From Winogradskyella wichelsiae (GTDB lineage: Bacteria > Bacteroidota > Bacteroidia > Flavobacteriales > Flavobacteriaceae), in assembly GCF_013403925.1 (NCBI RefSeq), contig NZ_JABFDJ010000001.1, positions 62,001 through 126,000 on the forward strand: DNA of 64,000 bases. Direction: 5' to 3'. The first letter of the stretch is position 1; each line of letters begins with the position of its first letter. Positions 8,328-17,927 of this stretch are shown piece after piece. The position numbers and the translations under genes were made by a program. The notes under the pieces were generated by a model that was not told where the DNA came from, did no database searches, and saw nothing but the letters and a program-made list of their open reading frames with translations.

Positions 8328-10514
8328 TTACTTAGTAAACAAAAGTTCTCTATATTTAGTTAGTGGCCATAATTCATCATCAACCATAAGTTCTAGTTTA
8401 TCGCAATGATATCTTATTTCATCAAAAAACGGTCTTACTTTATTACAGTACCCATCAGCTTTCTTTTCTAAATCAGACTCATTATTAATTAACTTTCTTG
8501 TTTCCGTCATCTCTGTCACAGCAGAATTAATAGCTTCAATATGTTCAGATATTTTTTCTATAAGCCCTAATTGCGCTTTACCCAATGTTTTAAACTGAGC
8601 CCCGTATATATCTTTAAGACCTTTCACATTCTTTATCAGTGTATTTTGATATTTTATAGCTGTTGGAACAATGTGGTTTCTTGCCATATCACCAACAATT
8701 CTACTCTCTATTTGAATGTGATGAATGTAATCCTCCATTTCTATTTCATAACGCGCCATAGACTCAACACTATTCATAACTCCTAACTCATCAAAAAGAT
8801 CTATCGTAGATTTTGCTTTTTTAATTTTAAGTGCTTCTGGTGTTGTTTTATTATTACTTAAGCCACGTTTTTCAGCTTCTTTTTCCCAATCGTCACTATA
8901 ACCATTCCCTTCAAAGCGTATGTCTTTAGATGTTTTTATATATTCTCGTAATACATTAAATATAGCGTCATCTTTTTTCATCCCTTTATCATCAATAAGC
9001 TTATCAACTTCCACCTTAAAATCCATTAATTGCTTAGCTACAATAGTATTTAAAACTGTCATTGGCTTCGCACAATTTGCTGTAGAACCAACTGCTCTAA
9101 ATTCAAACTTATTCCCTGTAAAAGCAAAAGAAGATGTTCTGTTTCTGTCTGTATTATCTAATAAAATTTCAGGTATTTTACCAACAACATTAAGCTTTAA
9201 ATCTGTTTTTTCTTTTGGCGATAATTTACCTTTAGTCACTGTCTCTAACTCATTTAACACTTTAGTTAATTGATCACCAATAAAAACAGAAATTATAGCC
9301 GGTGGTGCTTCATTAGCCCCTAAGCGATGATCATTACTTGCAGATGCAATTGCTGCTCTTATTAACTCTTCATGAGTTTGAACTGCCCTAATAGTATTTA
9401 CAAAGAAGGTTAAAAATTGTAAATTACTCATTGGCGTCTTTCCTGGAGACAATAAATTAACACCTGTATTTGTGCTTAAACTCCAGTTATTATGTTTCCC
9501 TGAGCCATTTACACCTGCAAATGGCTTCTCATGCATAAGCACTGTAAAATTATGCCGTTTAGCAATTTTCTGCATCACATCCATTAATAACGAATTGTGA
9601 TCTACAGCTAAATTAGCCTCCTCAAAAATAGGAGCTAATTCAAATTGGTTTGGAGCCACTTCATTATGCCTTGTTTTAACAGGAATACCTAACAGCATGC
9701 AATTATGTTCTAGATCTCTCATATAAGCCATTGCTCTAGCTGGTATGGTTCCAAAGTAGTGATCATCTAGCTGTTGTCCCTTTGCCGGAGAATGCCCAAA
9801 AACAGTTCTACCTGTCAGTAAAATATCTGGTCTAGAGATGGCTAAAGCAGAATCGATTAAAAAATATTCTTGCTCCCAACCTAAAGAAGCATTTACTTTT
9901 TTTACATTCTTATCAAAATACTTACAGACTGCTACCGAGGCATTATCTACAGCCTGTAAAGCGCGTAACAATGGTGTTTTAAAATCTAAAGCTTCACCTG
10001 TATAGGATACAAAAACTGTTGGTATACATAGCGTTTTATCATAAATAAAAGCAGGTGATGTAGGGTCCCAAGCGGTATAACCTCTAGCTTCAAAAGTATT
10101 TCTAATTCCTCCATTAGGAAAACTAGAAGCATCTGGTTCTTGTTGCACTAATTGATCTCCACCAAACTTCTCAATTGCAAGCCCATCTCCTATTGTTTCA
10201 AAAAAAGCATCATGTTTCTCTGCTGTTGCCCCCGTTAAAGGCTGAAACCAATGTGTATAATGGGTTGCTCCTTTAGAGATAGCCCATTCTTTCATTCCTG
10301 TGGAAATATGATCTGCTACGATTCTATCGATCTTAGTTCCTTTTTCTATTGCTTCTAATACGCTATTCAGTGCTGTTTTAGTTAAATACTGACGCATAGA
10401 CGTCTCATTAAAAACATTTTCTCCAAAAATTTCAGAGCGACGTTTTTTTTCTTTTATCTTTAAAGGTTTTCTTCTCAATGCTGCTTTTACAGCATGAAAT
10501 CTTAATGTTGACAT
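8328..10514 (-). CDS. glnN: Glutamine synthetase type III
   Basis: GSIII joins glutamate and ammonia using ATP. With the start at 10514 (MSTLRFHAVKAAL) the protein is 728 residues, the usual GSIII length. The frame is open 16 codons further upstream, but that adds an atypical N-terminus (YFVFLYLNNNN). Visible motifs are GWEQEYFLID (metal-binding glutamate), the GSIII signature NEVAPNQFELAPIFEEAN, the nucleotide loop KPFAGVNGSGKHNNWSL, and FRAVGSTANCAKPM. It is divergent from the type II enzyme gene, so the two share a roughly 170-base regulatory gap. Confidence 0.96.
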   Translation of the reverse strand: MSTLRFHAVKAALRRKPLKIKEKKRRSEIFGENVFNETSMRQYLTKTALNSVLEAIEKGTKIDRIVADHISTGMKEWAISKGATHYTHWFQPLTGATAEKHDAFFETIGDGLAIEKFGGDQLVQQEPDASSFPNGGIRNTFEARGYTAWDPTSPAFIYDKTLCIPTVFVSYTGEALDFKTPLLRALQAVDNASVAVCKYFDKNVKKVNASLGWEQEYFLIDSALAISRPDILLTGRTVFGHSPAKGQQLDDHYFGTIPARAMAYMRDLEHNCMLLGIPVKTRHNEVAPNQFELAPIFEEANLAVDHNSLLMDVMQKIAKRHNFTVLMHEKPFAGVNGSGKHNNWSLSTNTGVNLLSPGKTPMSNLQFLTFFVNTIRAVQTHEELIRAAIASASNDHRLGANEAPPAIISVFIGDQLTKVLNELETVTKGKLSPKEKTDLKLNVVGKIPEILLDNTDRNRTSSFAFTGNKFEFRAVGSTANCAKPMTVLNTIVAKQLMDFKVEVDKLIDDKGMKKDDAIFNVLREYIKTSKDIRFEGNGYSDDWEKEAEKRGLSNNKTTPEALKIKKAKSTIDLFDELGVMNSVESMARYEIEMEDYIHHIQIESRIVGDMARNHIVPTAIKYQNTLIKNVKGLKDIYGAQFKTLGKAQLGLIEKISEHIEAINSAVTEMTETRKLINNESDLEKKADGYCNKVRPFFDEIRYHCDKLELMVDDELWPLTKYRELLFTK

Positions 10515-10620
10515 ATTATTATTATTTAGATATAAAAATACAAAATATTTAAAAATACCCAATCAAAAATAGGGTCATTGATATTAATTAATACTATTGA
10601 ATCTAAACTGCCCTATTTTT

Positions 10621-10651
10621 TTTGATGGTAAGAAAAAAAAAGCCATATTTG
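10621..10651 (+). promoter_or_regulatory. Predicted glnA promoter, Bacteroidetes type
   Basis: TTTG at 10621-10624 and CATATTTG at 10644-10651 are separated by exactly 19 bases. This matches the Bacteroidetes consensus TTTG-N19-TAnnTTTG with one mismatch in the -7 box. Transcription would start near 10658, about 25 bases before the glnA ATG. Confidence 0.65.
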
Positions 10652-10684
10652 TGATAGTACATAAACAATAACACAACACAAATT

Positions 10685-11704
10685 ATGAGTAAATCTAAAT
10701 TAGAGTATATATGGCTTGATGGGTATAAGCCTACTCAAAACATGAGAAGCAAAACTAAAGTTGAAGAAGATTTTAGCGGAAAATTAGAAGATTGTCCGAT
10801 TTGGTCTTTTGACGGATCATCTACAAGACAAGCCTCAGGTGGTGCTTCAGACTGTTTATTAAAACCTGTTGCTATTTACCCAGATCCTGCTCGTCAGAAT
10901 GGCTACTTAGTAATGACTGAAGTTTTAAACGCTGATGGAACTCCTCACGTTTCTAACGGAAGAGCTACTATTGAAGATGAAGATAATGACTTCTGGTTTG
11001 GTTTTGAGCAAGAATACTTTATTATGGATACACAAACGCAATTACCTCTAGGTTTCCCTATTGGTGGTTATCCAGCACCTCAAGGAATGTATTACTGTTC
11101 TGTTGGTGGCAAACACACACATGGTAGAGATTTAGTTGAAGAACATGCTGATCTTTGTATTGCTGCTGGTTTAAACTTTGAAGGGATTAACCAAGAGGTT
11201 GCTTCAGGTCAATGGGAATATCAATTATTTGCTAAAGGCGCAAAGAAAGCTGGAGATGAAATTTGGGTTTCTCGTTATTTATTAGATCGTTTAACTGAGC
11301 AGTACGGATACTATATTGAATACCATCCTAAACCATTAGGTAAAGATATGGATTGGAATGGATCTGGTATGCACGCCAACTTCTCTAACTCTGTTTTAAG
11401 AACTTGTGGTTCTCAAGAAACTTACGAAAAAATATGTGAAGCATTTAGACCCGTTGTAAAAGAGCACATCGCTGTTTATGGTGAGTTTAATGACCAACGT
11501 TTAACAGGTGAACATGAAACAGCTTCTATTCACGATTTTAGCTATGGTATTTCAGATAGAGGAGCTTCTATTCGTATTCCAATTATCACAGTCGAAAAAG
11601 GCTGGAAAGGTTGGTTAGAAGATAGAAGACCAGCTTCTAATGGTGATCCATACAAAATTGCAGGTCGTATTATCAAAACTGTTAAAAGTGCTAATATTTC
11701 ATAA
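10685..11704 (+). CDS. glnA: Glutamine synthetase type II (beta-grasp)
   Basis: A 339-residue GSII, the eukaryotic-like form found in many Bacteroidetes. Motifs are IWSFDGSSTRQA in the beta-grasp domain, FGFEQEYFIMD (metal ligands), NQEVASGQWEYQ, DWNGSGMHANFS (ATP/glutamate site) and SYGISDRGASIRIP. It assimilates ammonia in the cytoplasm. A predicted promoter with correct -33/-7 spacing lies upstream and a strong hairpin terminator lies 22 bases past the stop, so it is probably monocistronic. The divergent GSIII gene suggests the cell alternates or combines two enzymes with different nitrogen regulation. Confidence 0.95.
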   Translation: MSKSKLEYIWLDGYKPTQNMRSKTKVEEDFSGKLEDCPIWSFDGSSTRQASGGASDCLLKPVAIYPDPARQNGYLVMTEVLNADGTPHVSNGRATIEDEDNDFWFGFEQEYFIMDTQTQLPLGFPIGGYPAPQGMYYCSVGGKHTHGRDLVEEHADLCIAAGLNFEGINQEVASGQWEYQLFAKGAKKAGDEIWVSRYLLDRLTEQYGYYIEYHPKPLGKDMDWNGSGMHANFSNSVLRTCGSQETYEKICEAFRPVVKEHIAVYGEFNDQRLTGEHETASIHDFSYGISDRGASIRIPIITVEKGWKGWLEDRRPASNGDPYKIAGRIIKTVKSANIS

Positions 11705-11725
11705 TTAAGCATTTTAAAATATTTT

Positions 11726-11765
11726 AAAAGTCGTTTAGAAAATGTTTCTAAACGACTTTTTTTCT
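11726..11765 (+). terminator. glnA terminator
   Basis: A 16-bp perfect stem AAAAGTCGTTTAGAAA / TTTCTAAACGACTTTT with a 3-base loop, followed by more T's. Confidence 0.85.
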
Positions 11766-12166
11766 CCTTATATATTAACAATATCTCTAATTAATAATAT
11801 TAAACCTTATTATTGATATTATTAATTACTTCACTCTTATTTATTAACACCTACAGATTACTTATTACTTTCTAAAAGTTATAAATACGTCACCTCTTCA
11901 CGAGTGTTTTATTATAAAAACAATTAAACTTTAGAACTCGCAATTAAAATTGAAGCTACATCCAATATTACTGTTACCTATAGCAGCTCTTAAATCTACA
12001 AAAAGTTATCACCAAAAACGAACGACAAATACACTACAACGGATAAATACGCTATTAAAAGGACCTTTTGTCCTTTTATCGAATTTTCGAGACAGTCTTC
12101 GCTTTTTTTAGACCGTAGGTAAATACCTTCATAATATTGTATTGTTATTAATCAAATTTAAGACTT
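11766..12166. other. Intergenic leader region
   Basis: About 400 bases of AT-rich sequence before a secreted-protein gene. It contains the hairpin AAAAGGAC-CTTTT-GTCCTTTT (12057-12077), not followed by a T run. No promoter with full TTTG/TAnnTTTG spacing was found. Confidence 0.4.
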
Positions 12167-14011
12167 ATGAAAAACTTTACTAAGCATTTGCTTCCTGTTT
12201 TATGCGGAGCAGCTACTTTTATCTCAATTAACTTAAACGCCTTTCAAGGTAATACACAAGACACCTGTAATGCTGTTGAAGTGGTTACAGCTACACAAGG
12301 TATGAAATCAGATGGAACTCCGGTAAGTGCTGATCGTTCTGATCTATCTGCAGCTTTAAACACACCAGACAAATCTAACGCTGCTGGTGGATTTTACTCT
12401 TTAGGAATAAACGGAAGCATCACTCTTGCACTTGGAGGCGCTGTTTACAATGAAGCTGGAAATGACATTATGATTTATGAAACTTCATTTTCTGGCGATG
12501 CCTGTGGCAAAACTGACGATGAAAATGCTTTAGTTGAATTATCTCAAGACGGAACAACATGGATTGAATACGGTACTATTTGCCGTGATGGATCTATAGA
12601 CATCGCAAACACAGGTTTAGATTACGTTACTCAAATTAGAATTACAGACACAACAAGCACTTCTTCTGACGGTTATGACCTTGATGGTATTGAAGCTGTT
12701 AACGGATGTGAAGACGTACCAAGTAATGTATGCTACGGTTCTGCAGCAATTAACTATATACCAGGTGCAGATAGCGAAGGAAATCCTTTTAAAACTTTAG
12801 AACGCATGGATACAGATAAAGCTTTAGGAGAACCTGAAATGGACGATACATTGAACTTTTTATCTTTAGGATATGGAGGAGAAGTTACAATTACTTTTAA
12901 TGGTGTCGTTTATAATAACGAAGGCCCAGATATTGAAGTTGTAGAAACAACATTTGGTAATTTTTCTTTTTCTAACTACCCAGAATCTGCAGATGTATAT
13001 GTTTCTCAGAATGGTATAGATTTCTATTTAATAGGAAGCGTACTTACTGATAATGCAGGAGATTTAGACATAAGCAATGCACCTATTGCACTTGCATATA
13101 TTACAGAAGTAAAAATTGTAGATACCACACCTAATGGCTCTATTTCTAATGATGGTTTTGATTTAGACGGTGTCATTGCACTAACAGGATGTAATGAACC
13201 AATCGATCCTATGCCAGCTGATTGTTATGCTGTTGATTATTTTAACTATATTGAAGGAACTAAAAGTAATGGTAGCGTAATTGATGCTGTTAGAACTGAA
13301 ACTCCAGAAAATGTTTTAGGTGAACCTGAAGGAACTGATGAGTATATATTTACAACGCTTGGTTACGGAGGAGAAATCACTTTAACTTTTGGTGGCGCAG
13401 TGTACAACCAAGCTGGTCCTGATTTAGTTGTTGTAGAAACTACATTCCAAAACACTTGGGGCTGTGAAACTTACGGTGAATATGCCGACGTTTATGTTTC
13501 TGCAGACGATATTAACTATCATTTTGCAGGTACTGTTTGCAAATCAGATAACGCTATTGACATTTCTGACGCTGGTGATTTTGACTTTATTTATTATGTA
13601 AAAATCGTAAACAATAACGACCTATCTTCAACTGAAGATGCTTTTGATCTTGATGGTGTTATTGCTATTGCAACGTGCGAAGCGTTTGATTACGATGCAT
13701 ATGCAAAAGAACAATATCGTTTATTAAGTGTAAATACTGTAAATGCAAATGAATTAGGTATTAAAACTTACCCTAACCCTGCAAATGGCATTTCATATAT
13801 TGAATTCACACCAAAAGTAACAGGTAATATCCTTGTTGAAGTATTTGATGTAAATGGTCGTAATGTTGGCCAAGTTTTCAATCAAGAAACTTTTTCTGGT
13901 CAAACATACAAAGCTGAATTTAACGCTAATAATTTAGTCTCAGGTTTATATATCTATAAGATCACAACAGGAAGCACAAGCATAACTGAAAAGTTTATTG
14001 TTTCTAAATAA
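12167..14011 (+). CDS. T9SS-secreted protein with three tandem repeat domains
   Basis: A 614-residue exported protein. The signal peptide ends near NLNAFQG. Three homologous domains of about 150 residues follow (roughly 31-182, 186-343 and 349-503). Each starts with a Cys near the start, has a GxITLxxGGAVYNxxGxD strand and ends in DAFDLDGVIAI plus a Cys. A linker leads to a T9SS type A sorting tail (TYPNPANGISYIEF, then VFDVNGRNVG and LVSGLYIYKI, ending IVSK). The conserved Cys at both repeat ends suggests an intradomain disulphide. Function is unknown; it is likely cell-surface attached. A terminator follows the gene. Confidence 0.8.
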   Translation: MKNFTKHLLPVLCGAATFISINLNAFQGNTQDTCNAVEVVTATQGMKSDGTPVSADRSDLSAALNTPDKSNAAGGFYSLGINGSITLALGGAVYNEAGNDIMIYETSFSGDACGKTDDENALVELSQDGTTWIEYGTICRDGSIDIANTGLDYVTQIRITDTTSTSSDGYDLDGIEAVNGCEDVPSNVCYGSAAINYIPGADSEGNPFKTLERMDTDKALGEPEMDDTLNFLSLGYGGEVTITFNGVVYNNEGPDIEVVETTFGNFSFSNYPESADVYVSQNGIDFYLIGSVLTDNAGDLDISNAPIALAYITEVKIVDTTPNGSISNDGFDLDGVIALTGCNEPIDPMPADCYAVDYFNYIEGTKSNGSVIDAVRTETPENVLGEPEGTDEYIFTTLGYGGEITLTFGGAVYNQAGPDLVVVETTFQNTWGCETYGEYADVYVSADDINYHFAGTVCKSDNAIDISDAGDFDFIYYVKIVNNNDLSSTEDAFDLDGVIAIATCEAFDYDAYAKEQYRLLSVNTVNANELGIKTYPNPANGISYIEFTPKVTGNILVEVFDVNGRNVGQVFNQETFSGQTYKAEFNANNLVSGLYIYKITTGSTSITEKFIVSK

Positions 14012-14043
14012 AACTAAATAATTAGTAAATTGTTTTACGACAT

Positions 14044-14082
14044 AGAAAGCCTCCTGAAACTAGTTTCAAGAGGCCTTCTTTC
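14044..14082 (+). terminator. Terminator of T9SS protein gene
   Basis: GCCTC-ct-GAAAC / GTTTC-aa-GAGGC stem with a short loop, then CTTCTTTCTCC. It lies about 33 bases past the stop. Confidence 0.65.
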
Positions 14083-14308
14083 TCCTATTATCTTTTACTT
14101 TCAATTTTATTATTTGAAAACACCTAAATGAATCGATAACAACTGCAAAAGGGCTAACTTCTCAATACATTCGATTTATTTAGATTGTTCAGGTTAATAA
14201 TTAGAACTTTTTAACTCTACAACTAAAAAAGGAAACAAGACATTACTCATCGTTTCATGACTTCAGAATTATTCGATTAATTCACTTATAATTCATCTTT
14301 TATATGAC

Positions 14309-14350
14309 AAAACCTGTTAGAATTATATTTCTAACAGGTTTTGTTTTTTT
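14309..14350 (+). terminator. Strong orphan terminator
   Basis: A 14-bp perfect stem AAAACCTGTTAGAA / TTCTAACAGGTTTT with a 6-base loop, then G and seven T's. No gene is visible between the previous terminator (14082) and this one. Confidence 0.75.
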
Positions 14351-14410
14351 AAACTAATAACAAGCAATATCTTAAAGCTTATTCAATAAACAATTAATTA
14401 AGGCCATTGA

Positions 14411-15361
14411 TTACCTTAAAGCTATAAATATAAACACCAAGTAAGAACCGAACAATAGCATTCCTTTTACTCTTCCTATTTCCAAACGTTTTGGTATAAT
14501 TATAAATGGTATTAAAATAGCAGCAAAACCAATCATCCAGAAAATGTTAGTAGATAATATTTCAGGTGTATTAGGATTAACTACAATAGGTTTAATCATC
14601 GCTGTAAGACCTAAAACAGAAGCAATATTAAAGATATTAGAACCGATAAGGTTTCCTAAAGAAATTGCCTTTTCCTTCTTTAATGCTGAAATCACTGAAG
14701 CTGCCAACTCAGGTACACTTGTACCGATAGCGATTACAGTTACAGAAATGGCATAGTCACTAATCCCTATTGATAATGCTAACTCTTCTGCTCCATCAAC
14801 CAGCCAAAGTGAGCCAAAATACAAACCTGCAGCACCTATTAACAACCAAAGGGCTATTTTAAAATTAGAGACAACAGCTAAATTATCATCTACCTCTTCT
14901 AAGTTTGCTTTTGTTGATTTTCTAGAACTTCTAATTAGTACAACTAAAAAGACAACCAGAGCTATCATCATTATTAGACCTTCAATCCATGTTAAAACAC
15001 CATCATTCTTTAAAAAATAATAAAGCACAAATGACAATAACATCATCATTGGCCAATTCAGTTTATAAAATTCTTTATCTACAGCTAACGGAGAAATCAT
15101 AGCTGTAATTCCTAAAACCAAACCGATATTAGCTATATTAGACCCAATAACGTTTCCTAAAGCAATATCAGAAACCCCTTCTAAAGCAGCCTGCAAACTT
15201 ACTAATAATTCTGGTGCAGATGTCGCAAAAGATACAACCGTCATACCAATAACCAACTTAGATATCTTAAGTTTAAAAGACAAACCAACGGACGCTCTAA
15301 CCAAAAAATCTCCTCCAACTACTAACAACGCTAATCCTGCAATAACCATTAACACACTCAT
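14411..15361 (-). CDS. Calcium/sodium antiporter (CaCA family)
   Basis: A 316-residue inner-membrane exchanger of the YrbG type with two inverted alpha repeats: GMTVVSFATSAPELLVS with ALGNVIGSNIANIGLVLG, and AIGTSVPELAASV with SLGNLIGSNIFNIASVLG. The G-T/S-S-x-P-E-L and G-N-x-I-G-S-N motifs are the ion-binding signatures. About ten membrane segments are visible, with a cytoplasmic loop near residues 150-165 (RSSRKSTKANLEEVDDN). It faces away from the blaI gene, with a short divergent gap between them. Confidence 0.92.
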   Translation of the reverse strand: MSVLMVIAGLALLVVGGDFLVRASVGLSFKLKISKLVIGMTVVSFATSAPELLVSLQAALEGVSDIALGNVIGSNIANIGLVLGITAMISPLAVDKEFYKLNWPMMMLLSFVLYYFLKNDGVLTWIEGLIMMIALVVFLVVLIRSSRKSTKANLEEVDDNLAVVSNFKIALWLLIGAAGLYFGSLWLVDGAEELALSIGISDYAISVTVIAIGTSVPELAASVISALKKEKAISLGNLIGSNIFNIASVLGLTAMIKPIVVNPNTPEILSTNIFWMIGFAAILIPFIIIPKRLEIGRVKGMLLFGSYLVFIFIALR

Positions 15362-15446
15362 CCTCTATCGATATTTTTAATTACTTGTTTCCTTTAAAGC
15401 GCAAAGATAATATTTCATTTTTACACCTACTAAAACTATATTTTAC

Positions 15447-15498
15447 GTTATATAACTATTTTTACAGTTGTATAACTATGGAAATAGTTGTACTTTTG
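15447..15498 (+). promoter_or_regulatory. BlaI-type operator and promoter
   Basis: The region holds the palindromes GTTATATAAC (15447-15456) and TACAGTTGTA (15463-15472). The word TATAACTAT occurs twice and its complement ATAGTTGTA once (15484-15492). TACAnnTGTA is the classical BlaI/MecI half-site layout. TACTTTTG (15491-15498) fits the -7 box TAnnTTTG, so a repressor bound here would cover the promoter. The position supports translation starting at 15529. Confidence 0.6.
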
Positions 15499-15528
15499 AA
15501 TTCAAGATTAATATTAGATTTTATTCCT

Positions 15529-15888
15529 ATGCAAAAGCTAACAAATAAAGAAGAGGAGATAATGCACATACTATGGAAGTTAGAAAAAGCTTTTGTAAAG
15601 GATGTGTTAGCTGAGATATCAGTAGAGAAACCACATTATAATACGCTTTCTACCATTATACGACATTTAGAAGAAAAAGGCTATGTTAGTTATAATGCGT
15701 ACGGAAAAACGCATCAGTACTATCCTATTGTAACTAAAGAAGACTACAAAACTAAGTTTATGAATACTGCTATTGAAAATTACTTCAATAATTCTTATAA
15801 AAACGTGGTTTCATTTTTTGCTAAGGAAGAGAAAATTAGTATCGATGAGTTAAAAGAGATTATTGCCTTAATAGAAAACAAAAAATAA
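15529..15888 (+). CDS. BlaI/MecI-type transcriptional repressor
   Basis: A 119-residue winged-helix repressor starting at MQKLTNKEEEIMHILW. The frame is open upstream, but the operator/promoter at 15447-15498 rules out the longer start. The winged helix spans roughly residues 5-75 (DVLAEISVEKPHYNTLSTII, then EEKGYVSYNAYGKTHQYYP); the C-terminal half dimerises. Family members are released when a partner M56 peptidase cleaves them. The BlaR1-like gene follows after 2 bases, a standard pair. Confidence 0.9.
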   Translation: MQKLTNKEEEIMHILWKLEKAFVKDVLAEISVEKPHYNTLSTIIRHLEEKGYVSYNAYGKTHQYYPIVTKEDYKTKFMNTAIENYFNNSYKNVVSFFAKEEKISIDELKEIIALIENKK

Positions 15889-15890
15889 TT

Positions 15891-17927
15891 ATGGAATATC
15901 TATTAAAAGCATCCGCCGTAATTGCCATAATGTATGTATGTTTTTACTTTTTTTTGAGAAAAGAAACTTTTTTTGAGCACAACCGATGGTTTCTTTTATC
16001 AGGCTTACTTTTGGCCTTGGTTTTTCCGTTAATTATAATTCCTGTTTATATTCCTATAGAACCTATAGCAATTCAAGAAACAGCATTTATTCAAACATTA
16101 CCTTCAACTTTTGTGACTCAAACACAACCTGAAGTTGCATTTGATTGGTTTAAACTTATACCTATATTATATGGCATTGGATTATCTGTATTTTTAATTC
16201 AATTTGTCCTTCAGTTTGGATCCTTAGTTTTACTTCTTCTAAAAAACCCAAAACATAAAGAACGACATTTTACTTATGTGATTGTAAACACTAAAATTTC
16301 ACCGTTTTCATTTTTTAAATGGATTATATATAATCCTAATTCTTATAAAGAGGAAGAACTTCAACTTATTCTAGCCCATGAGAAAGTTCATGTTAACCAA
16401 TTACATTCCATAGATACCCTACTCACACAATTAGCCTGCGTTGTCTTTTGGTTCAACCCTTTAATTTGGTTATACAGAAAAGAAGTACGACAAAACTTAG
16501 AATATATAGCTGATTTTAAAAGTCAAAATAATTCTAACGCTAAAAAGGATTATCAGCATTTATTATTAAAAACTAGTGTCGCTAATCACGACACCATATT
16601 ATCTAACAACTTTTATAATTCATCAATCAAAAAACGAATCCTTATGTTAAACAAATCGAGATCACACAAAAGCAATCAATTCAAGTATCTATTAATTCTA
16701 CCCCTTTTAGCCGGTTTATTAATGAGCATGAATACCGAAACTATTTATGTTGAAACCGCTCCAGTAACTAGTAAAACTTCCGCTAATCAAGAGAAAATAA
16801 TTACAATAATTACAAAAAACTCAAAAGATTCAGAATTAGAAAAGATTAAAACAGCTTTTAAACGTAAAGAAATTGATTTTCAGATTCATAATCTCAAACG
16901 AAATAGCCATGATGAAATTACTTCCATCACGGTAAAATTACCAGGCTCTACTTTTGAATCAATTAATGACAAGGCCATAGAAGCCTTTTTGATTTACAAA
17001 GAGTTATTCGAAGAAAACGCAAGTTTTATCGGCAGATATGGTAATGGCGTATTTAACATGGATAGTCTTTTAAAAGCACAAAAAAGCAATGAAATTTCGG
17101 GTTCTTTCTCTACTCGAGTTAACAACCTATTATCACAACATAGTTTGTTATCTCGGCCTACAACCACCAAGTTATCCAAAATTATACAAGTACACTTTAC
17201 TAAAGACATAACTACAGATGGCATAAACGCGATTAAAAAAAGATTACAATCTAAAAATGTGACTATGTTAATCAAACAATTAGAGCGCAATAGTAACGAT
17301 GAAATTTCAGAAATTAGCATAGATTTTGTCACCAAAAATGGTCCAATTAACTATAGTTCTAAGGATAAAAATGGAATTACACCTTTTTATTTTAAGATGG
17401 AAAAGGATGGAAGCGCTAAGGTTGGTGCATTGACAAAAGAAGAGCATGTTGAAGAAACTATAATGGTATATAATTCAGAAAAATCAACTTCTGATGACCA
17501 CTCAAATGATACGTTATATTTTAAAATAGCAAACCAAAAGACACATACAAACGATTCTATTTACTTTTCAATCGATTCAACCGTAGTCGAAAATTTGTCT
17601 AAAGTAAAGTCCGATCATTATTATGAAGGAGGTAAAACTTTAAAGATTAATAATATTAGCGAAGAGATTATTATACATCAACCCCAAAAAGCGTATAAAA
17701 ATATTACATATCAATCTAATAAAAACCCAAAGCCCTTAGTTATTGTTAATGGTAAAGAAGTTTCGTCGGACTATTTAAAATCCATGTCGGCTGAAATCAT
17801 TGAAAGTATGACTGTTTTAAAAGATGAAAAAGCCATAAACAAATATGGTGAAAAAGGTAAAAATGGAGTCATTGAATTAATAACAAAAGAAAGTATAAAC
17901 CACTTCAAATTACGAGATCAGAATTAA
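15891..17927 (+). CDS. BlaR1-like M56 peptidase, probably frameshifted near the C-terminus
   Basis: A 678-residue membrane sensor-peptidase. Membrane helices lie at about 4-22, 33-52, 90-110 and 265-280. The zinc-binding LILAHEKVHVNQ motif (HExxH) is near residue 163, with FWFNPLIWLYRKEVRQNLEYIAD after it. The periplasmic part has two copies of a repeat (FKRKEIDFQIHNLKRNSHDE and LQSKNVTMLIKQLERNSNDE), then a TonB-plug-like VIVNGKEVSSDYL...GVIELITKE block. A third copy of the repeat lies directly downstream in another frame, so the C-terminus appears truncated by a one-base loss or two-base gain between 17876 and 17927. Confidence 0.85.
   Translation: MEYLLKASAVIAIMYVCFYFFLRKETFFEHNRWFLLSGLLLALVFPLIIIPVYIPIEPIAIQETAFIQTLPSTFVTQTQPEVAFDWFKLIPILYGIGLSVFLIQFVLQFGSLVLLLLKNPKHKERHFTYVIVNTKISPFSFFKWIIYNPNSYKEEELQLILAHEKVHVNQLHSIDTLLTQLACVVFWFNPLIWLYRKEVRQNLEYIADFKSQNNSNAKKDYQHLLLKTSVANHDTILSNNFYNSSIKKRILMLNKSRSHKSNQFKYLLILPLLAGLLMSMNTETIYVETAPVTSKTSANQEKIITIITKNSKDSELEKIKTAFKRKEIDFQIHNLKRNSHDEITSITVKLPGSTFESINDKAIEAFLIYKELFEENASFIGRYGNGVFNMDSLLKAQKSNEISGSFSTRVNNLLSQHSLLSRPTTTKLSKIIQVHFTKDITTDGINAIKKRLQSKNVTMLIKQLERNSNDEISEISIDFVTKNGPINYSSKDKNGITPFYFKMEKDGSAKVGALTKEEHVEETIMVYNSEKSTSDDHSNDTLYFKIANQKTHTNDSIYFSIDSTVVENLSKVKSDHYYEGGKTLKINNISEEIIIHQPQKAYKNITYQSNKNPKPLVIVNGKEVSSDYLKSMSAEIIESMTVLKDEKAINKYGEKGKNGVIELITKESINHFKLRDQN

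Noticed and set aside
8920..9273. 117-residue frame opposite glnN
   Set aside because: A shadow of the GSIII reading frame on the other strand.
12057..12077. Terminator
   Set aside because: A clean hairpin but no T run follows and the next gene starts 90 bases later.
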